Positions 11,166-22,419 of a stretch of 64,000 bases of DNA are shown here, one piece after another. Source of the DNA: Ariolimax columbianus (taxonomy: Eukaryota; Mollusca; Gastropoda; Stylommatophora; Arionidae); contig JAVGWX010000011.1 in the NCBI GenBank assembly GCA_036924085.1, positions 32,920,386-32,984,385 of the forward strand, in the 5' to 3' direction. Below the pieces are notes generated by a model. The model was not told the origin of the DNA and did not search any database. It saw only the letters and a list, made by a program, of their open reading frames with translations. Position 1 is the first letter of the stretch; the number at the start of each line of letters is the position of its first letter. A program made the translations under genes and the position numbers.

Positions 11166-11338
11166 TTACATTATTTTATGTAAATAAACAGCAGTTAGGT
11201 TCTGTAGTTGAAAGATAGGCAATTCGTATTGAACCAAAGTCCTGTCATCAAACACATAACTAATTCAGTTACTACATATACATATTTGTGCTACACTTTG
11301 AAATTGAATTGGTTCTAATTTTTCTACCATGTGTTCAG

Positions 11339-11411
11339 ACTAGGAGATGCCAAAGCCACATATGAAGCAGCTCTCAGACAAGACCCAACAAATGCGGATC
11401 TTTATTATAAT
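11339..11411 (+). CDS. Tmtc3: Tmtc3-like exon a (TPR)
   Basis: This 73-nt exon is bounded by TTCAG and GTGAGT. It encodes LGDAKATYEAALRQDPTNAD and LYYN, half of a typical TPR (helix B with the A-x-x-Y-E-A-A-L pattern, then the P of the turn). It ends in phase 0 and joins directly to the exon at 21735, giving LYYN-LGVVLLELN, the start of the next TPR. The TMTC family are ER membrane proteins with an N-terminal multi-pass domain and C-terminal TPRs that O-mannosylate cadherins and related substrates. The preceding exons are outside the window. Confidence 0.85.
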
Positions 11412-12399
11412 GTGAGTCTTTTGCTATAGTTTCTAAAATGTTATATGTGATTTTACTAACATTTTAAAAAAATGAATGTCTAAACATGGCTTACAAATCA
11501 AATGTGTATTATTTTACATTCCTGCAGCAGTAATATTATTGTGAAGCTTTAAAATCTTAATAAAAATAGGTCTTTATTTTGTTTCAAATCTTCATGTGCT
11601 GTAGATACACAAGAGACACAGAGGGACACAAAAGACGATAACAACTGGCCACTTTGAAAGAGATTAAGGTGTTCAAGATGGCGGATGTGTTTGTTACTGT
11701 GGTGTACTTCGGAAACAATATTCAACTGTGTTAAACAGTGTTGTGCTATTGATTTACTCTTTTGTTTTAGCCAAACTTCACTATTGATACTCATCCATCG
11801 TTTGTCGTTATCTGGATTCATTGAATCGACAACACATGGATGCACCATCCATAAATTGATCTATCATGCGTTCAAAAATTGGGCAAGCTTGTTGACCTTT
11901 GACCAGTGATGTCACTTTCAAGTATAGCCATGGTACATTCGTTCCGTTTGTCGACCGAAGCGTTAATTATCAACATGTGTCGCTGTGCGTGCTCAGGGTG
12001 GCGCTGATCAGTTAAAGGCTGAGATAACAAGATCGCTAGAGTGTGTATTAAACAAGTGATACCCGGACGGTTGGACTGGTAGCTGTGCTACACCCATTGC
12101 CTTGTGGAATAGCACGGGAGTGCGTAAGGCGACCTATACGATAATGTGACACCATGATAATAAATGGCAGAGACAACTGACCACAAACCGAGTAGAGGAG
12201 ATGCGTTAGCCCCGCAGGCAACTCTTCTAGGAGAAGGAAAACTCTGATGTCAAACCACACATAAGAGTTATCGCGGAAGCTACGGAGATCGTGCTCTGAC
12301 GTCGATGTCGCCAGCAAATGGCATTAAGGAAGGTGGATGCAGAAGAAGAGGAAGGGATACAAGAGGAGAGAGAGAAAGAAAAGAGCCAGAAAGAGAAAA
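11412..12399. other. Start of Tmtc3 intron; possible LINE-D 5' region
   Basis: No gene is visible. The part from about 11650 is richer in GC, contains AAGATGGCGGATG and runs without a break into the basic N-terminus of LINE-D, so it may be that element's 5' untranslated region. This rests on position only. Confidence 0.35.
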
Positions 12400-15300
12400 T
12401 GTCGAAGAAAGTCAGATAGACTTGGGATAAAAAATGTACAAATAGGATACTGGTATTGCCGCAGCATTACCCAACGCGAAGTGATTCTCCAAAAATTGGT
12501 GTACAGTTTCGACATCTTCATGATCCAATAGACCTGTTTGAAGAAGAATGTTACTATCATGTGTCCAGGATACAGATGCTACAATAATCCATACGGGCCC
12601 AGTAAGCGGGGACTGGTGATGTATGTGAAGCGAGAACTTCCCCATACATGGATAGATACTAGCACCTGTAAAATTGAGGATGTCAAGCTACAAGGGATTG
12701 TAGTAACAATCAACCACCAAGAATGGAGAATCTACAACGCATACGCTCACGTAGATCACCTCTTCGAGGACGTAAAGTGGGAATTTCTGTCGGACGTCAT
12801 AGTCGCAGAGCAAAAAGTGCCTCATTGCAGGTGACTTTAATGCTAGGTCAAAGGAGTGGGGAAATGACACTGAAAATAGGCAAGGGGTCGCCTTGAGCCA
12901 GGCATTAGTCCACACAAACCTCACTGTCGTGAATGACGGACATCCATCTAGAATAGCATCTTGACCAGGAAATACGGACTTGGCTCTTATATCCAGTGAT
13001 ATTGCTCCATCCACACACTGGGACATATTAGGGGCACAAGAGAGTGACCACCTGCCATGTGTCGTACTTATACCCAGAGGAAAACACACCAGACACCGGA
13101 AAGCCAAACAGGTGTTCAGATACACGAACGAACAGGATAATGTAGTGAACAAGCTGCGCCAGACGATCGGACGTAGGACCACTAGATCCCCATTTGTCCA
13201 ACCACCCTGATGGACTCAAGATGTTGATACGGCCTGGAGAGAAAAGGAGGCGGCAACAAAGGATTGGCGTAAAAGCAGAAAGAGAGCTGGTATTAATGTC
13301 GACGCATTGAACGAGAAGGGGGAGGTAAAACGCAAAGCTACCAATTCCTTTAAAGCGTTAGCTAGGGTGTCCAAAAGCGAGCAATGGGAGAAGCTCATCA
13401 CAGATGTGGGTAATGATAATACCCTCCAGAAGTTCTGGCACATGCATCGAAAGATGAATGGAAAGACTACAAGCCAGCTTATCTCCAACATTCAAGACAC
13501 CACAGGAAGGCTCCTGAAGACAGATGAAGAGAAGGGTCTAAGTTTTTTCAGTCGATATGTTGCCCAGACTGACAAAGGCGACAGAGATGCCAGTCAGGAA
13601 ACTCGGAAAGGCATCTTAGACGCAGCCATCAGGGGAGAGGCTTATGTAGACCTTATCACCGAGGCAGAGGTCGTAAATAGCCTACGTACCAGCAAAAAAC
13701 TGCCGCAGGTCCTGATGGAGTTCAGTATTGCCACATCAAGAAATATGGTGTAGGAGTTCAACCACACTATAGAAATGTTATCTGTGCCCGAGGACTGGCT
13801 TCATAGCTATCTATGCTCACTGCCTAAACCTGGTAAGGACTCCACGCTTCTCGGCAGCTATAGAATAATCACCATACAAAATGTATATGGAAAATTGCTC
13901 GAGAAGATAATGGCCAGGAAAATAATGGCCTACCTTGAACAGGAGCAGATTCTACCCGATACGCTGGACAGCTATAGAACAGTGAAGGAGACATGGGCTA
14001 ACGCTGAAACTTTAGCGTATGATGTGTACAAGGATTTTCAGTCAAAGCAAGAAACAGTCACGGTGGCACTTGATCTGGAAGACGCAAATAACGGTGTCGA
14101 TTTTGGGACCTTAATTACCTGTCTGCAGCAGTGTGGTTTAAACCGTGGCTGGTTAGTTGGATATCAGCTTCCCTGATGGAAAGAACAGTTGCACAACGCG
14201 TGGGATAGCGGACATCAGAACTGAGGTGAATATGTCCAGGATTGCCTCAAGGGTCTCCGCTCTCACCAGTGCTGTTCAACATTTACACAGTAAAAGTGGC
14301 CAATATTCAACCCCCAGGGACAGGGCGAACGTTGACATTTGCCGATGACATCCTAACGTACATGAGTGTCTCAGACAGGCAAGAGTAGGTCAAAGACATC
14401 CAGGAAACCTTGCAAGCAATCTCACAGTGGTGCGGCGACTCAAGCTCCAAGATCAACCTGAACAAGGCCTGCATGATGTGGTGCTCTTTGAATAATTCCA
14501 TAGTAAAGGCTGAACTCCCGGGCATCACTTTTGATGGTAGCACCATTGACAGGTGCGACAGGTTGAAAAACCTCAGAGTGACTTTTGATCGCAGTCTTTC
14601 CTATAACTGCCATGTACTATCCACATCGTACAAAGATGCAAGAGAGGGTTAGGAGCACTTAAGACCATGGCTGCTGCTGACTTGGAACAATGCCTCCTGT
14701 TCATCCTATTTCATCAGGTCGTGTTGTCTGTCATCGATTACAGACTAGGCATCCTCACACTATTAAGAACACAGTGTGAAATGTTGGAACACATCCAGAA
14801 TGAAGGTATGCGACTGGTTCTGGGCTGCACTAGAGATACCCCGATTGTGATGATGCGGGACATGTTGAGATTGTTATCGGTGACATGCAGACATAAACTG
14901 GTACAAGTCAAAGCCTATATGCGTGTCACCACAGGCATGCGGCAGCCTCTGCACAGTAGTATCTCAGACATCAAGGGATCAAGAGAGGGTCGTCAATGGA
15001 TGGCACAGGCTGAGACAACAATCATACACGTCACTCCAGCTGAGATGATAGCCAAAGGGGAAGAATGGGTCCACACTGGTGATAGAATGATAGAGTACCA
15101 GAGAGTCATCATAACCTTAGGCAAGGAATGCAGAGAACGGAGCAACGAGAGAGCAGAGCACAAGGTAAATCAGTTGATAACTGATAACACCCAGGAGAGT
15201 GACGCTGTCATATACACCGACTGATCAGTTGTGCGCAGTCGGACATCAGGCTGGGGTTTCTCGGCTAGAGTGAGAGGAGAGGTCGTTGCAGAGCGCAGTA

Positions 15301-15895
15301 GGGCATACATGTCAACAACCACCAGTATGAGAATGGAGAGGGAAGCAGTGACCTCAGCACTGAAATGGATATCTGAGACTTCTATAACAAAGGCAGTCAT
15401 TGTGACAGACGCGCAAGCCGTACTTCAGAAAGTACAGAAGGAATGGCTTAGGTACGAGTGGATAGCTGCTGTTGAGGCCTCCAGGAGTTGACATGGATCT
15501 ACTGTCCTGCTCATGCCGGGGTTCAGGGTAATGAAAGAGCTGACATCTTGGCTTCACAAGCTCACATCATGGGCACATTAGTGATGGATAGAAGTGACAT
15601 TTTGAAATCAATCAATGACCGCCTGCTGGATGAGGACGCTGCAATAGATGAAGCACCAATCCACAGACTGCAAAGTTTCAACATTAAATGAGGTTTGAGC
15701 GGAGTGGGGCGCATGAGAGGACGGCACAGGAGAGTGTACAACCAGCGAGCTACAGGGACCATCAGCATCTATACCTTACGCCATTTGATGAGAGAGACTA
15801 AGCACCTATGGGTATGCCCGGAGTGCAGTGACGTCGATTCTTAGAAACAGAAACTATGTAAACATCCTACTTTATGCAATGGAAGGACAAATAAA
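12400..15895 (+). pseudogene. LINE-D copy 1, endonuclease-RT-RNase H, many breaks
   Basis: This is a nearly complete but dead LINE in the first visible Tmtc3 intron. The endonuclease at about 12415-13180 is decayed, with GLVMYVKRELP and an LQGIVVTIN strand. The linker is the frame 13307-13753. The RT fingers are 13775-14176, with SYRIITIQNVYGKLLEKIMA. The palm holds a TFADDILTYM block near 14335 in another frame, followed by NLNKACMMWCSLNNS (14410-14652). The RNase H region at 15190-15560 has AVIYTD, VTDAQAV and GNERADILAS in shifting frames. It ends with a WVCPEC block and AATAAAAGAATAA. The closest relative in the window is at 8871-10330. Confidence 0.8.
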
Positions 15896-17099
15896 AGAAT
15901 AATTTGCACAGATACTTCCGACTCCCTGGAGAAAAATCTGCTGTACATATTAACAGGGAAGCGGTACCTCTTCTAATGAGTTAGGTGGTTTATAATGACA
16001 ACTTCTTCCAGAATTTTGAGGAGAGGAAACTTTCTGACATAGATGATCTAAAATCTGTAAGGAGAAGCCTTAAGATTAGAGTTTGGAATGTATGAAAGTT
16101 GAAAGGAAAAATTGATATTTAATTTCAGATGTCAGTGCTATGCAGTTTGATATATAGGGTGTGGCGGAGGCATACCTTACAGATGCCAGATATACAAGGA
16201 AAGAGTAGTATACATTAATACATTCAGGAGGACAGAGACATGAACAAGATATAGGAATTTTGTTCAAAACAAATCTGACTTTCAGATAAGATAAAGATGA
16301 CTAAAATGTTTTAACTGTAATCAATATAGAATTAATAATTTCATCTTTTCAATGTGAACATTTATAAGGACTGTCATTGGCTTTTTTGTTCATGCTAAAA
16401 ATATTTTTAAAAAACCATGTATACACAAGCCACATTAACAGTGAGCCTGTGACTGGTATTTGACTCCTGTAACCTTGACACGGAAAAGCCATAAAGCTGA
16501 AAAGGCAAATTCAACTAAAGCATCAGGTAAAAACAGCTCTGTATAGTATGTAAATGAACAAATAATATTTTTGTGCACAAGAAACATCATTCCAACATTA
16601 AAATATAGAAAAAGTTCCTTACAAAATCTAGCTTAGTAAAAGCAGTTAAAATAGAAAGCCAAGAAGAGAGAGTTATTACTGGAACAATTATATGTACACT
16701 AATAAAATAAATAAGCTCAATGAAACAGAACATTCAGTCCACAACTGACAGGATACATTACAGAATACTACAACAGGCAGAACAATTTTTAGTCACTCAA
16801 ATGTCCAAAACAAGTAAATAATGTTGAGACAGGCTCCAGAGAAACTGCAGGCTTCAAATATAATCTTTTAATTTGTCAGTTGTCGCCACTATTTAAATGT
16901 TGAAACATTAAGTTGGTTACAAATCGATAACTTCATGGTATTTATACCAACTCTTTGCTACCAGTATCAAACTTGGTGTTTATTCAATGCACCACTTATG
17001 GCAATTACTATGTGAAAAATAAAGTGTCTGAGAAAATGTCACCAGGAGAGATTGGTGTGAAGAGCTGTCAGGGTCATTGTTGTCTTCGTTTGTTCTAAA
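15896..17099. other. Intron sequence with a small endonuclease-like remnant
   Basis: It is mostly AT-rich with no gene. At about 16065-16300 the plus strand reads LRIRVWNV, similar to the GTWNVRTL start of RTE-type endonucleases, followed by a degraded first domain. This could be the 5' end of a LINE-I copy. The rest shows nothing I recognise. Confidence 0.35.
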
Positions 17100-17350
17100 A
17101 CTACCGCTAACAAGCCCTGATAAGGGCTTTGCAAGTAGCAGGATGTTGTCTGGAGAACGGAATGGGTTGTGTTGTAGTTTACAGTTTGACTGTGATATTT
17201 GCACCTTTTGGTCTGACACATCTGACTTCAGCAAGCATTTTTTGGTACCTGGTTAGCCAGTCTGCTCTGTTGCAGCCTGTTATACAGGATCACCATGTGG
17301 AAGTATAGAAGGGTCTTGGCTGACTGCTGCAGCTGATGCATTGCTCAGCA
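17100..17350. repeat. Repeat R, copy 2
   Basis: This matches copy 1 (about 2630-2850) by eye with many substitutions. It shares the CCCTGA...AGGGCTT start, GATATTTGCACCTTT, CATCTGACTTCAGCAAGCA and the CAGCCTGTTAT block. Ends and target duplication are not visible. Confidence 0.5.
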
Positions 17351-17622
17351 TTTTGATTCCAGTTATCAGGGTCTAATTAAACCTACTGACCCAGACCACA
17401 CCTCATGTTCTTGCTCATGCTCCTGGAAACAGGCTGTGTCATGGCAGTCGGGCCAATGAGGTAGTCGTCACATTAGAATACAGCAAGGAGGACACGTCCA
17501 CTTTCTCAAATGCTCCTCAATATGTAAGAAGAGCTACTGTAACTGCTGCCAAAGAAGCCTTTTCAAGAGAATTAGGACTGATTAACCAGATGACGATGTG
17601 CCAGAGTGTTGTTTCTAATAAT

Positions 17623-17632
17623 GTTGTGTTCT
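17623..17632. repeat. Target-site duplication of the short rRNA-headed element
   Basis: TGTTGTGTTC here is repeated exactly at 21178-21187, immediately outside the last shared nucleotide of the rRNA-derived head. It marks the segment between as a single insertion. Confidence 0.8.
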
Positions 17633-17647
17633 TCTTCTTCTTCATCG

Positions 17648-17665
17648 TACGCTGTTTACAGCGAT
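17648..17665 (-). other. Terminal hairpin near the 3' end of the short element
   Basis: The minus strand reads CGCTGTAAACAGCG (17650-17663), a perfect 6-bp inverted repeat with a 2-nt loop. It overlaps the CAGCGTACGA block shared with LINE-A copies just before the GAA tail. It could help the LINE-A enzyme recognise the RNA. That role is inferred. Confidence 0.45.
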
Positions 17666-18169
17666 ATTTACGTTGCACTGTTTTATTTTGTTAAGCCTGT
17701 GGCTCAGTGCATCCGATTTCAACAGGCGTTTCTGTAGGGTTGCCCTCCTTAGCCTTTGGCTGTCCCCAGCCTAACTGCAAGGCAGCAGTTGTTTTTGGTC
17801 AGAGTTGTCTCTCTTAGGAAGTTGTCGTGCAATGTTGTCTTCGTTGTCTTTGGCAATGATATGATGGACTATGTACTAGTTTGTACTATCCCGGAAGAGA
17901 GGCAGTCCAGTGTGACTTTGTCCCAGGATCGTCACGTCCTGCCAGTAACGTAGCATATGCATGTGAGTGAGGTATCTCTTTGCTCCCTTTATTTTCTCGG
18001 CTCATCTGCAGTGATGGTACGCCTAGCATTCCCCGCCACCCGGGAGGTTGTCACAATAGGGCAGGAGGTGCAATGTCCGCTGGACTGCATCTCTTCTGCG
18101 TCCATTGGGATGACTGATAGCAGACAGAGGCAAAGAGCGAGGCAGGAGTGCATTTTGCCAGGTGCATTT

Positions 18170-18349
18170 TTGCGGCTCGATCGGGCCGGGCTGAGACGCA
18201 AGCCCCAGCCATGTCGTAGCCTCCCATCACAGCGGTTCTGAGATTTAGGGTGGGATTCTGGCTTAGAGGCGTTCGGCCGTAATCCCTCAGATGGTAGCTT
18301 ATCAGCCAAGCACGTGGACCAAATGTCAGCGACCTGTGATTCCTCTCGA
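18170..18349 (-). pseudogene. 28S rRNA 3'-region fragment, extra copy
   Basis: In rRNA sense (minus strand) this carries a recognisable piece from the sarcin-ricin region onward: AGAGGAATCACAGG, then GACATTTGGT, the GCCTCTAAGCCAGAATCCC block and GGGAGGCTACGACATG. It repeats part of 18430-18887. It is absent from the corresponding place in the long element (near 31448), where flanking GTGCATT sequences abut. It therefore looks like a secondary insertion or local duplication. Confidence 0.65.
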
Positions 18350-18429
18350 AATAGTGCATTTGACCAGGGGACAAGCCTGGTCTTGCACGGAGATGTTGTT
18401 CGCCTGGGGAGCGGACATATCTCATGGTC

Positions 18430-18887
18430 ACGGGTTGAGTCTCAGCAGTTCGCAGTGCGGTAGCTGATCTACTGCTTAGGGCACCCCGACCGAGAACTAA
18501 GTCTTCTACAAATGGTTTCATACCTCATCGCCGTATGGGGTGAATATCGAGCAGCTTCCCGCCCGCTTTGATCGGCAAACGGCAGAGACCTCATTCTGCG
18601 GCTCGACCGGGCGGTGCTGGAGCGGGGGCCCCAGGTCCCCGCCATGTCGAAGCCTCCCTTTGCATTCATGCTGAGCTGCTTTTGGGCGGGATTTTGGCTT
18701 AGAGGCATTTGGCCGTAATCCCTCACCTTGTAGCCTCGTGCCGTTGGCTTATCAGCCTAGTACGTGAACCAAATGTCTGCGGCTCCTCTCGAGTTGAGCA
18801 GGATTACCGTAGCAACGCCCTGTCATTAGTAGGGTAAAACTGACCTGTCTTCCGAGGGTCTATTTCCAGCACCCGTTCAATATTAGC
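18430..18887 (-). pseudogene. 28S rRNA 3'-end fragment in the element leader
   Basis: The minus strand reads the 3' domain of 28S rRNA in order. It starts with the sequence before the sarcin-ricin loop, CGTTGCTACGGTAATCC, then a mutated loop CTCGAGAGGAGCCGCAG (normally GTACGAGAGGAACCGCAG). ACATTTGGTTCACGT, the GCCTCTAAGCCAAAATCCC block and the TGCTGAGACTCAACCC-like end follow. Substitutions at invariant positions show it is not a functional rRNA. The preceding 28S body, ITS regions and 5.8S are absent. Confidence 0.75.
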
Positions 18888-19318
18888 CAGGACGTATCAA
18901 TAGAGGGCTTTTAGTTTGTCAATGGCCAAGTTTCTGGAACCTGCGATTTCTGCAGGGTTAAGACCAGATTACCGTAGCAGGCGCTCTTTCATTAGGGGGT
19001 TAAGAGACTGACCTGTCTTCCGTGGGTCTAATACCAGCACATGTTCACTATTAGACCCCACGAAGGTGCTCTCGATTTGACAGTCATTCTACAGTATTGG
19101 CGTGTTAAGTCAATTTAAGCTGCAGGCTCCACTCCTGGTAGTGCTCTTCCGTCAATTCCTTTATCAAACACTGAATGCAGACCAACCGAGCCACAGAGGG
19201 AATAACCCCAGATTTCTGAGGGTCTAAATCCAGCATCAGTTCCATATTAGACCCAAGGAAAGTGGTCTCGGCATGTCAGTCATTTCAGTGTTGGCCGTGT
19301 TGAGTCAAATTAAGCCGC

Positions 19319-19367
<49 letters not shown>

Positions 19368-19372
19368 TTTGC
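18856..19372 (-). repeat. Tandem chimeric 28S/18S monomers (short element)
   Basis: Three monomers start at GGGTCTA-type blocks at 18856, 19024 and 19220, spaced 168 and 196 bp. Each holds a 28S-like block (GGGTCTAA..CCAGCAC...TATTAG). The two distal ones are followed by an 18S-like block with GCAGGCTCCACTCCTGGT and CTTCCGTCAATTCCTTTA. The most distal 18S block is continuous with the full 18S segment. This arrangement is not found in normal rDNA. Confidence 0.75.
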
Positions 19373-20534
19373 AACCATACTTCCCCCGGAACCCTAACAC
19401 TTTGGTTTCCCGGAAGCTGCCCGCAGAGTCATCGAAGCAACTCCTGTGGATCGCTAGTCGGCATCGTTTATGGTCAGAACTACGACGGTATCTGATCGTC
19501 TTCGCGCCTCTGAATTTCGTTCTTGATTAATGAAAACATTCTTGACAAATGCTTTCGCAGTAGCTCGTTTTGCGGCGATCCAAGAATTTCACCTCTAACG
19601 CCGCAATACGAATGCCCCCGTTTGTCCCTGTTAATCATTACCTCCAGTTCCGAAAACCAACAAAATAGAACCGAGGTCCTATTCCATTATTCCATGCACC
19701 ATTATTCAGGCAGCCGAGGCCTGCTTTGAACACTCTAATTTTTTCAAAGTAAACGCGCCGGCCACCCAGGACGCTCAGCGAAGAGCACCCGTGGGAGAGA
19801 GCCGGCAGACGGTAGGGCAGGAGACAACGGGCAGTGAACCGGCGCGAGCCGGACCGCCTGCATCCGCCTGAGATCCAACTACGAGCTTTTTAACTGCAAC
19901 AACTTTAATATGCGCTATTGGAGCTGGAATTACCGCGGCTGCTGGCACCAGACTTGCCCTCCAATAGATCCTCGTTAAAGGGTTTAAAGTGTACTCATTC
20001 CAATTACGGGGCCTCGAAAGAGTCCCGTATTGTTATTTTTCGTCACTACCTCCCCGTGCCGGGAGTGGGTAAGTTGCGCGCCTGCTGCCTTCCTTGGATG
20101 TGGTAGCCGTTTCTCATGCTCCCTCTCCGGAATCGAACTCTGATTCCCCGTTACCCGTTACAAACATGGTAGGCATGTCACGTACCATCGACATTTGATA
20201 GGGCAGACATTTGAAAGATGCGTCGCCTGCACATGAGGCCATGCGATCAGCACAAAGTTATCCAGAGTCACCAGTGGGGACGCCGCAACCCCGCGAGGGG
20301 AAACGACGATTGGTTTTGAACTAATAAAAGCGCTCTTTCCGCGAGGGTCGGAGCTTGGTAAGCATGTATTAGCTCTAGAATTGCCACAGTTATCCAAGTA
20401 GGATCGTGTCATCTAAGGAACCTTGACTGATTTAATGAGCCATTCGCGGTTTCACCGTGAGACAGTGTGAACTTAGACATGCATGGCTTAATCTTTGAGA
20501 CAAGCATATGACTACTGGCAGGATCAACCAGATA
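19295..20534 (-). pseudogene. 18S rRNA, 5' 1240 nt (short element)
   Basis: On the minus strand the sequence starts TATCTGGTTGATCCTGCCAG (canonical TACCTGG...). It runs through V1-V5 and the universal GGTAATTCCAGCTCCAATAG region and stops after GACTCAACACGG, where normal 18S would continue GAAACCTCACC. The 3' third of 18S is missing. The preserved part has very few odd bases. It is about 99% identical by eye to 32570-33809. It is not an rRNA gene: it is truncated and fused to 28S pieces. Confidence 0.9.
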
Positions 20535-21177
20535 TCTGTCGGAGACGTACGTAGCGCACACACCGGTCGGCGGAGGACGGGTGTGTAAAAAGCCTCACTG
20601 GGACGGCGGCAGGGACCGACTGACGGAACGGACGGACGGTTGTTCCACCCGTCCCTCACTCCGTCGACCTAGGACCGCCTGACAGGGGCCCCTACACGCA
20701 CCAGACGACCGACCGACCGGGCTCGCTCGAGGAGGGATGGCAGCGCTCTGTGCAGAACGGATCCCAACGACCTCGGCGATGAATTTCACTGGGACTAGAG
20801 ACAATTTGGCCTGCCGGCCTGCCCTTCTCCCGAGGGTTGGTCCCCGGGACAACACAGGGCCTTCAGGCACTTCCTGCTTTCCATTTGCCGGTCACAAGCT
20901 CTTTGCGAGAGTCTGACCACTAGCGAGACGAACTGTCGAGCTCTGCTATAAGCCTTAGATAAATCACCACCGACTGACAACGTTTCTCGATACGGACCAG
21001 AGCAGCGCACCTCGGTGGAGGAGATGCCAAAAAAAACCGCATCCCGAAAGCTCAACGGGGAAAGGCGGGCAAGCGTTTTCCGCAAGCCCGCGCTATCGCT
21101 CCGCCAGGCGGGACTGAGATCGCTTTACGAACACTGGTTGAAATTGAATCGCGGCGGCGAGACAACTACCCCAGATG
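20535..21177 (-). other. 5' external transcribed spacer-like sequence (short element)
   Basis: GC-rich sequence directly abuts the 5' end of the 18S segment, as the 5' ETS does in rDNA. It includes CCGACCGACC-type runs and ends (in element sense, begins) at CATCTGGGGTAGTTG. The homologous 33810-34441 begins at the same nucleotide but differs by several percent with indels, as expected for spacer. The assignment rests on position next to 18S, since ETS sequence is not conserved between species. Confidence 0.75.
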
Positions 21178-21187
21178 TGTTGTGTTC

Positions 21188-21734
21188 ATTGTGCTCTTTC
21201 TGTTCTCTCAGTGCCTTCTCCCAGTTCCATGTATTGTCCAATGTCGTGGGTTCTGGTTTTGAAAATACTTGTGAATGAAAGATCCAGCTTCCTATCAGTT
21301 TACACAAAAATCTGATGTCACAACCTTTTCTTTGTGTACCCTGTTCCATCTTGATGATCTGCCAGCCTGAATTTAGTCTGTTTTATTTTTCTAAGCTCAA
21401 TTTTGAGAGGATAGAGTAACAATCACTTTGCTTATCTCTCATTAGTGACATTTTACAACACTCACAGTGGCTATGCTCTTTATTGTCTCTTGTATATAGG
21501 ACATTGGAGTTCATATGGAGATATTTCTACTCCATTAAATAAATAATTTTAATTTTCTGTTGACAGATTTTAAGGTCATACAAATGTAGTATATACGTAA
21601 AGTAAACCAAAATATTCACCACATTGATGTCTTTTATGGCATGCTACATTTCACTTTGATGGCATTTGGAATGATATTATGACAATCTCTTTATTTTTTG
21701 TGTGTAATCTGGTTCCATAAATCTTTTCACATAG
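21188..21734. other. Intron sequence, nothing recognised
   Basis: AT-rich intron between the short rRNA-headed element and the next Tmtc3 exon. I see no gene or repeat in it. Confidence 0.5.
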
Positions 21735-21821
21735 CTTGGCGTAGTCTTATTGGAATTGAACCAAACAAAGAGTGCACGCAAGAATTTTGAATTGGCTTTA
21801 CAATATGATCCTGATCACTGG
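21735..21821 (+). CDS. Tmtc3: Tmtc3-like exon b (TPR)
   Basis: This 87-nt, phase 0-0 exon is bounded by CATAG and GTAAGG. It encodes LGVVLLELNQTKSARKNFEL and ALQYDPDHW. It is a full TPR helix pair ending at the P-D-H turn. The LLELNQ...A...F..ALQ.DP pattern is characteristic of TMTC3-type TPRs. It joins in frame to exon a upstream and exon c downstream. Confidence 0.9.
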
Positions 21822-21984
21822 GTAAGGGTATTACAAGATTTATTGTTTCCTATATTCTAGTAATATTAGATTTCATTTATTTATTGTCTGGAGTCTTATA
21901 TTCTTTACTAATTTTATACTACTTCAGTTTATACTAACTGTCAATCTGAGATGGCTGAAAAAACATTATTGACAATATTCAGAT

Positions 21985-22417
21985 TATTTATATTATCATC
22001 ATCACCTTCCATCCAATTGTGTCGTTAGACGTTGTGGGGAGGTGTAGTTTCTGTTGTGTGCCAGGTTGTCTCTGATGTTGGTCATTGTCCAAATCATTTA
22101 TATACATCAACAACAAAATTGGTTTCAAAACCGAGCCCTGTGGCACTTCACTTTTTACCTTACACCACTCAGAGTACTTCTTATATATGTCCATTCTCTT
22201 TTTTCTTCTCATAGGCCTTTGCAAAATCTAGATAAATAACATCCACTGGCTCCATCTATCATTTTAGGAGTCTCCTCCATGAATTCTAACAGATTTGTTA
22301 AGCACGATCTCCCTTTGGTAAACCTATACTGACTATTTCTGATTAGATTAAACTTCTCTAAATGCGTTACAATGTATTCTTTGATTATTGACTTCAACAT
22401 TTTTACCAAATGCCTCC
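21985..22417 (-). pseudogene. LINE-G RT fragment with LINE-F-like 3' end
   Basis: On the minus strand the frame 22209-22433 reads IIKEYIVTHLEKFNLIRNSQ and TKGRSCLTNLLEFMEE, the fingers of a CR1/jockey-type RT. The frame 21988-22224 then reads SEVPQGSVLKPILLLMYIND. The protein then breaks off into the non-coding terminus ACGTCTAACGACACAATTGG plus a GATGATGAT-type tail. The palm FADD region is absent, so the RT was joined early to the 3' terminus. The terminus is the one shared with LINE-F and the SINE at 9307-9551. Confidence 0.65.
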
Positions 22418-22419
22418 TA

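Larger units (their letters stand above)
17633..21177 (-). mobile_element. Short rRNA-headed element (ORF-less LINE-A derivative)
   Basis: This 3545-bp insertion is flanked by exact TGTTGTGTTC duplications. Read on the minus strand it begins with the rRNA 5' external spacer (21177-20535). Next come 1240 nt of 18S (20534-19295), the chimeric 28S/18S monomers and a 28S 3'-end segment (18887-18430). A region of unknown origin shared with the LINE-A leader follows (to about 17666). It ends CAGCGTACGATG plus GAA repeats. The last dozen bases and the tail match the LINE-A 3' end (CAGCGTACGA plus GAA repeats). It has no RT ORF, so it would have to use LINE-A enzymes in trans. It lies antisense in a Tmtc3 intron. 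Confidence 0.85.

Noticed and set aside
19295..20534. A functional 18S rRNA gene or a genuine rDNA array
   Set aside because: The 18S stops at nucleotide 1240 and is fused to 28S pieces with mutated invariant sites. ITS, 5.8S and most of 28S are missing. The whole unit is bounded by target duplications within a protein-gene intron.
17957..20870. ORFs of 60-156 codons in the rRNA-derived regions
   Set aside because: They fall in 18S, 28S and spacer sequence and reflect its high GC content and low stop frequency.
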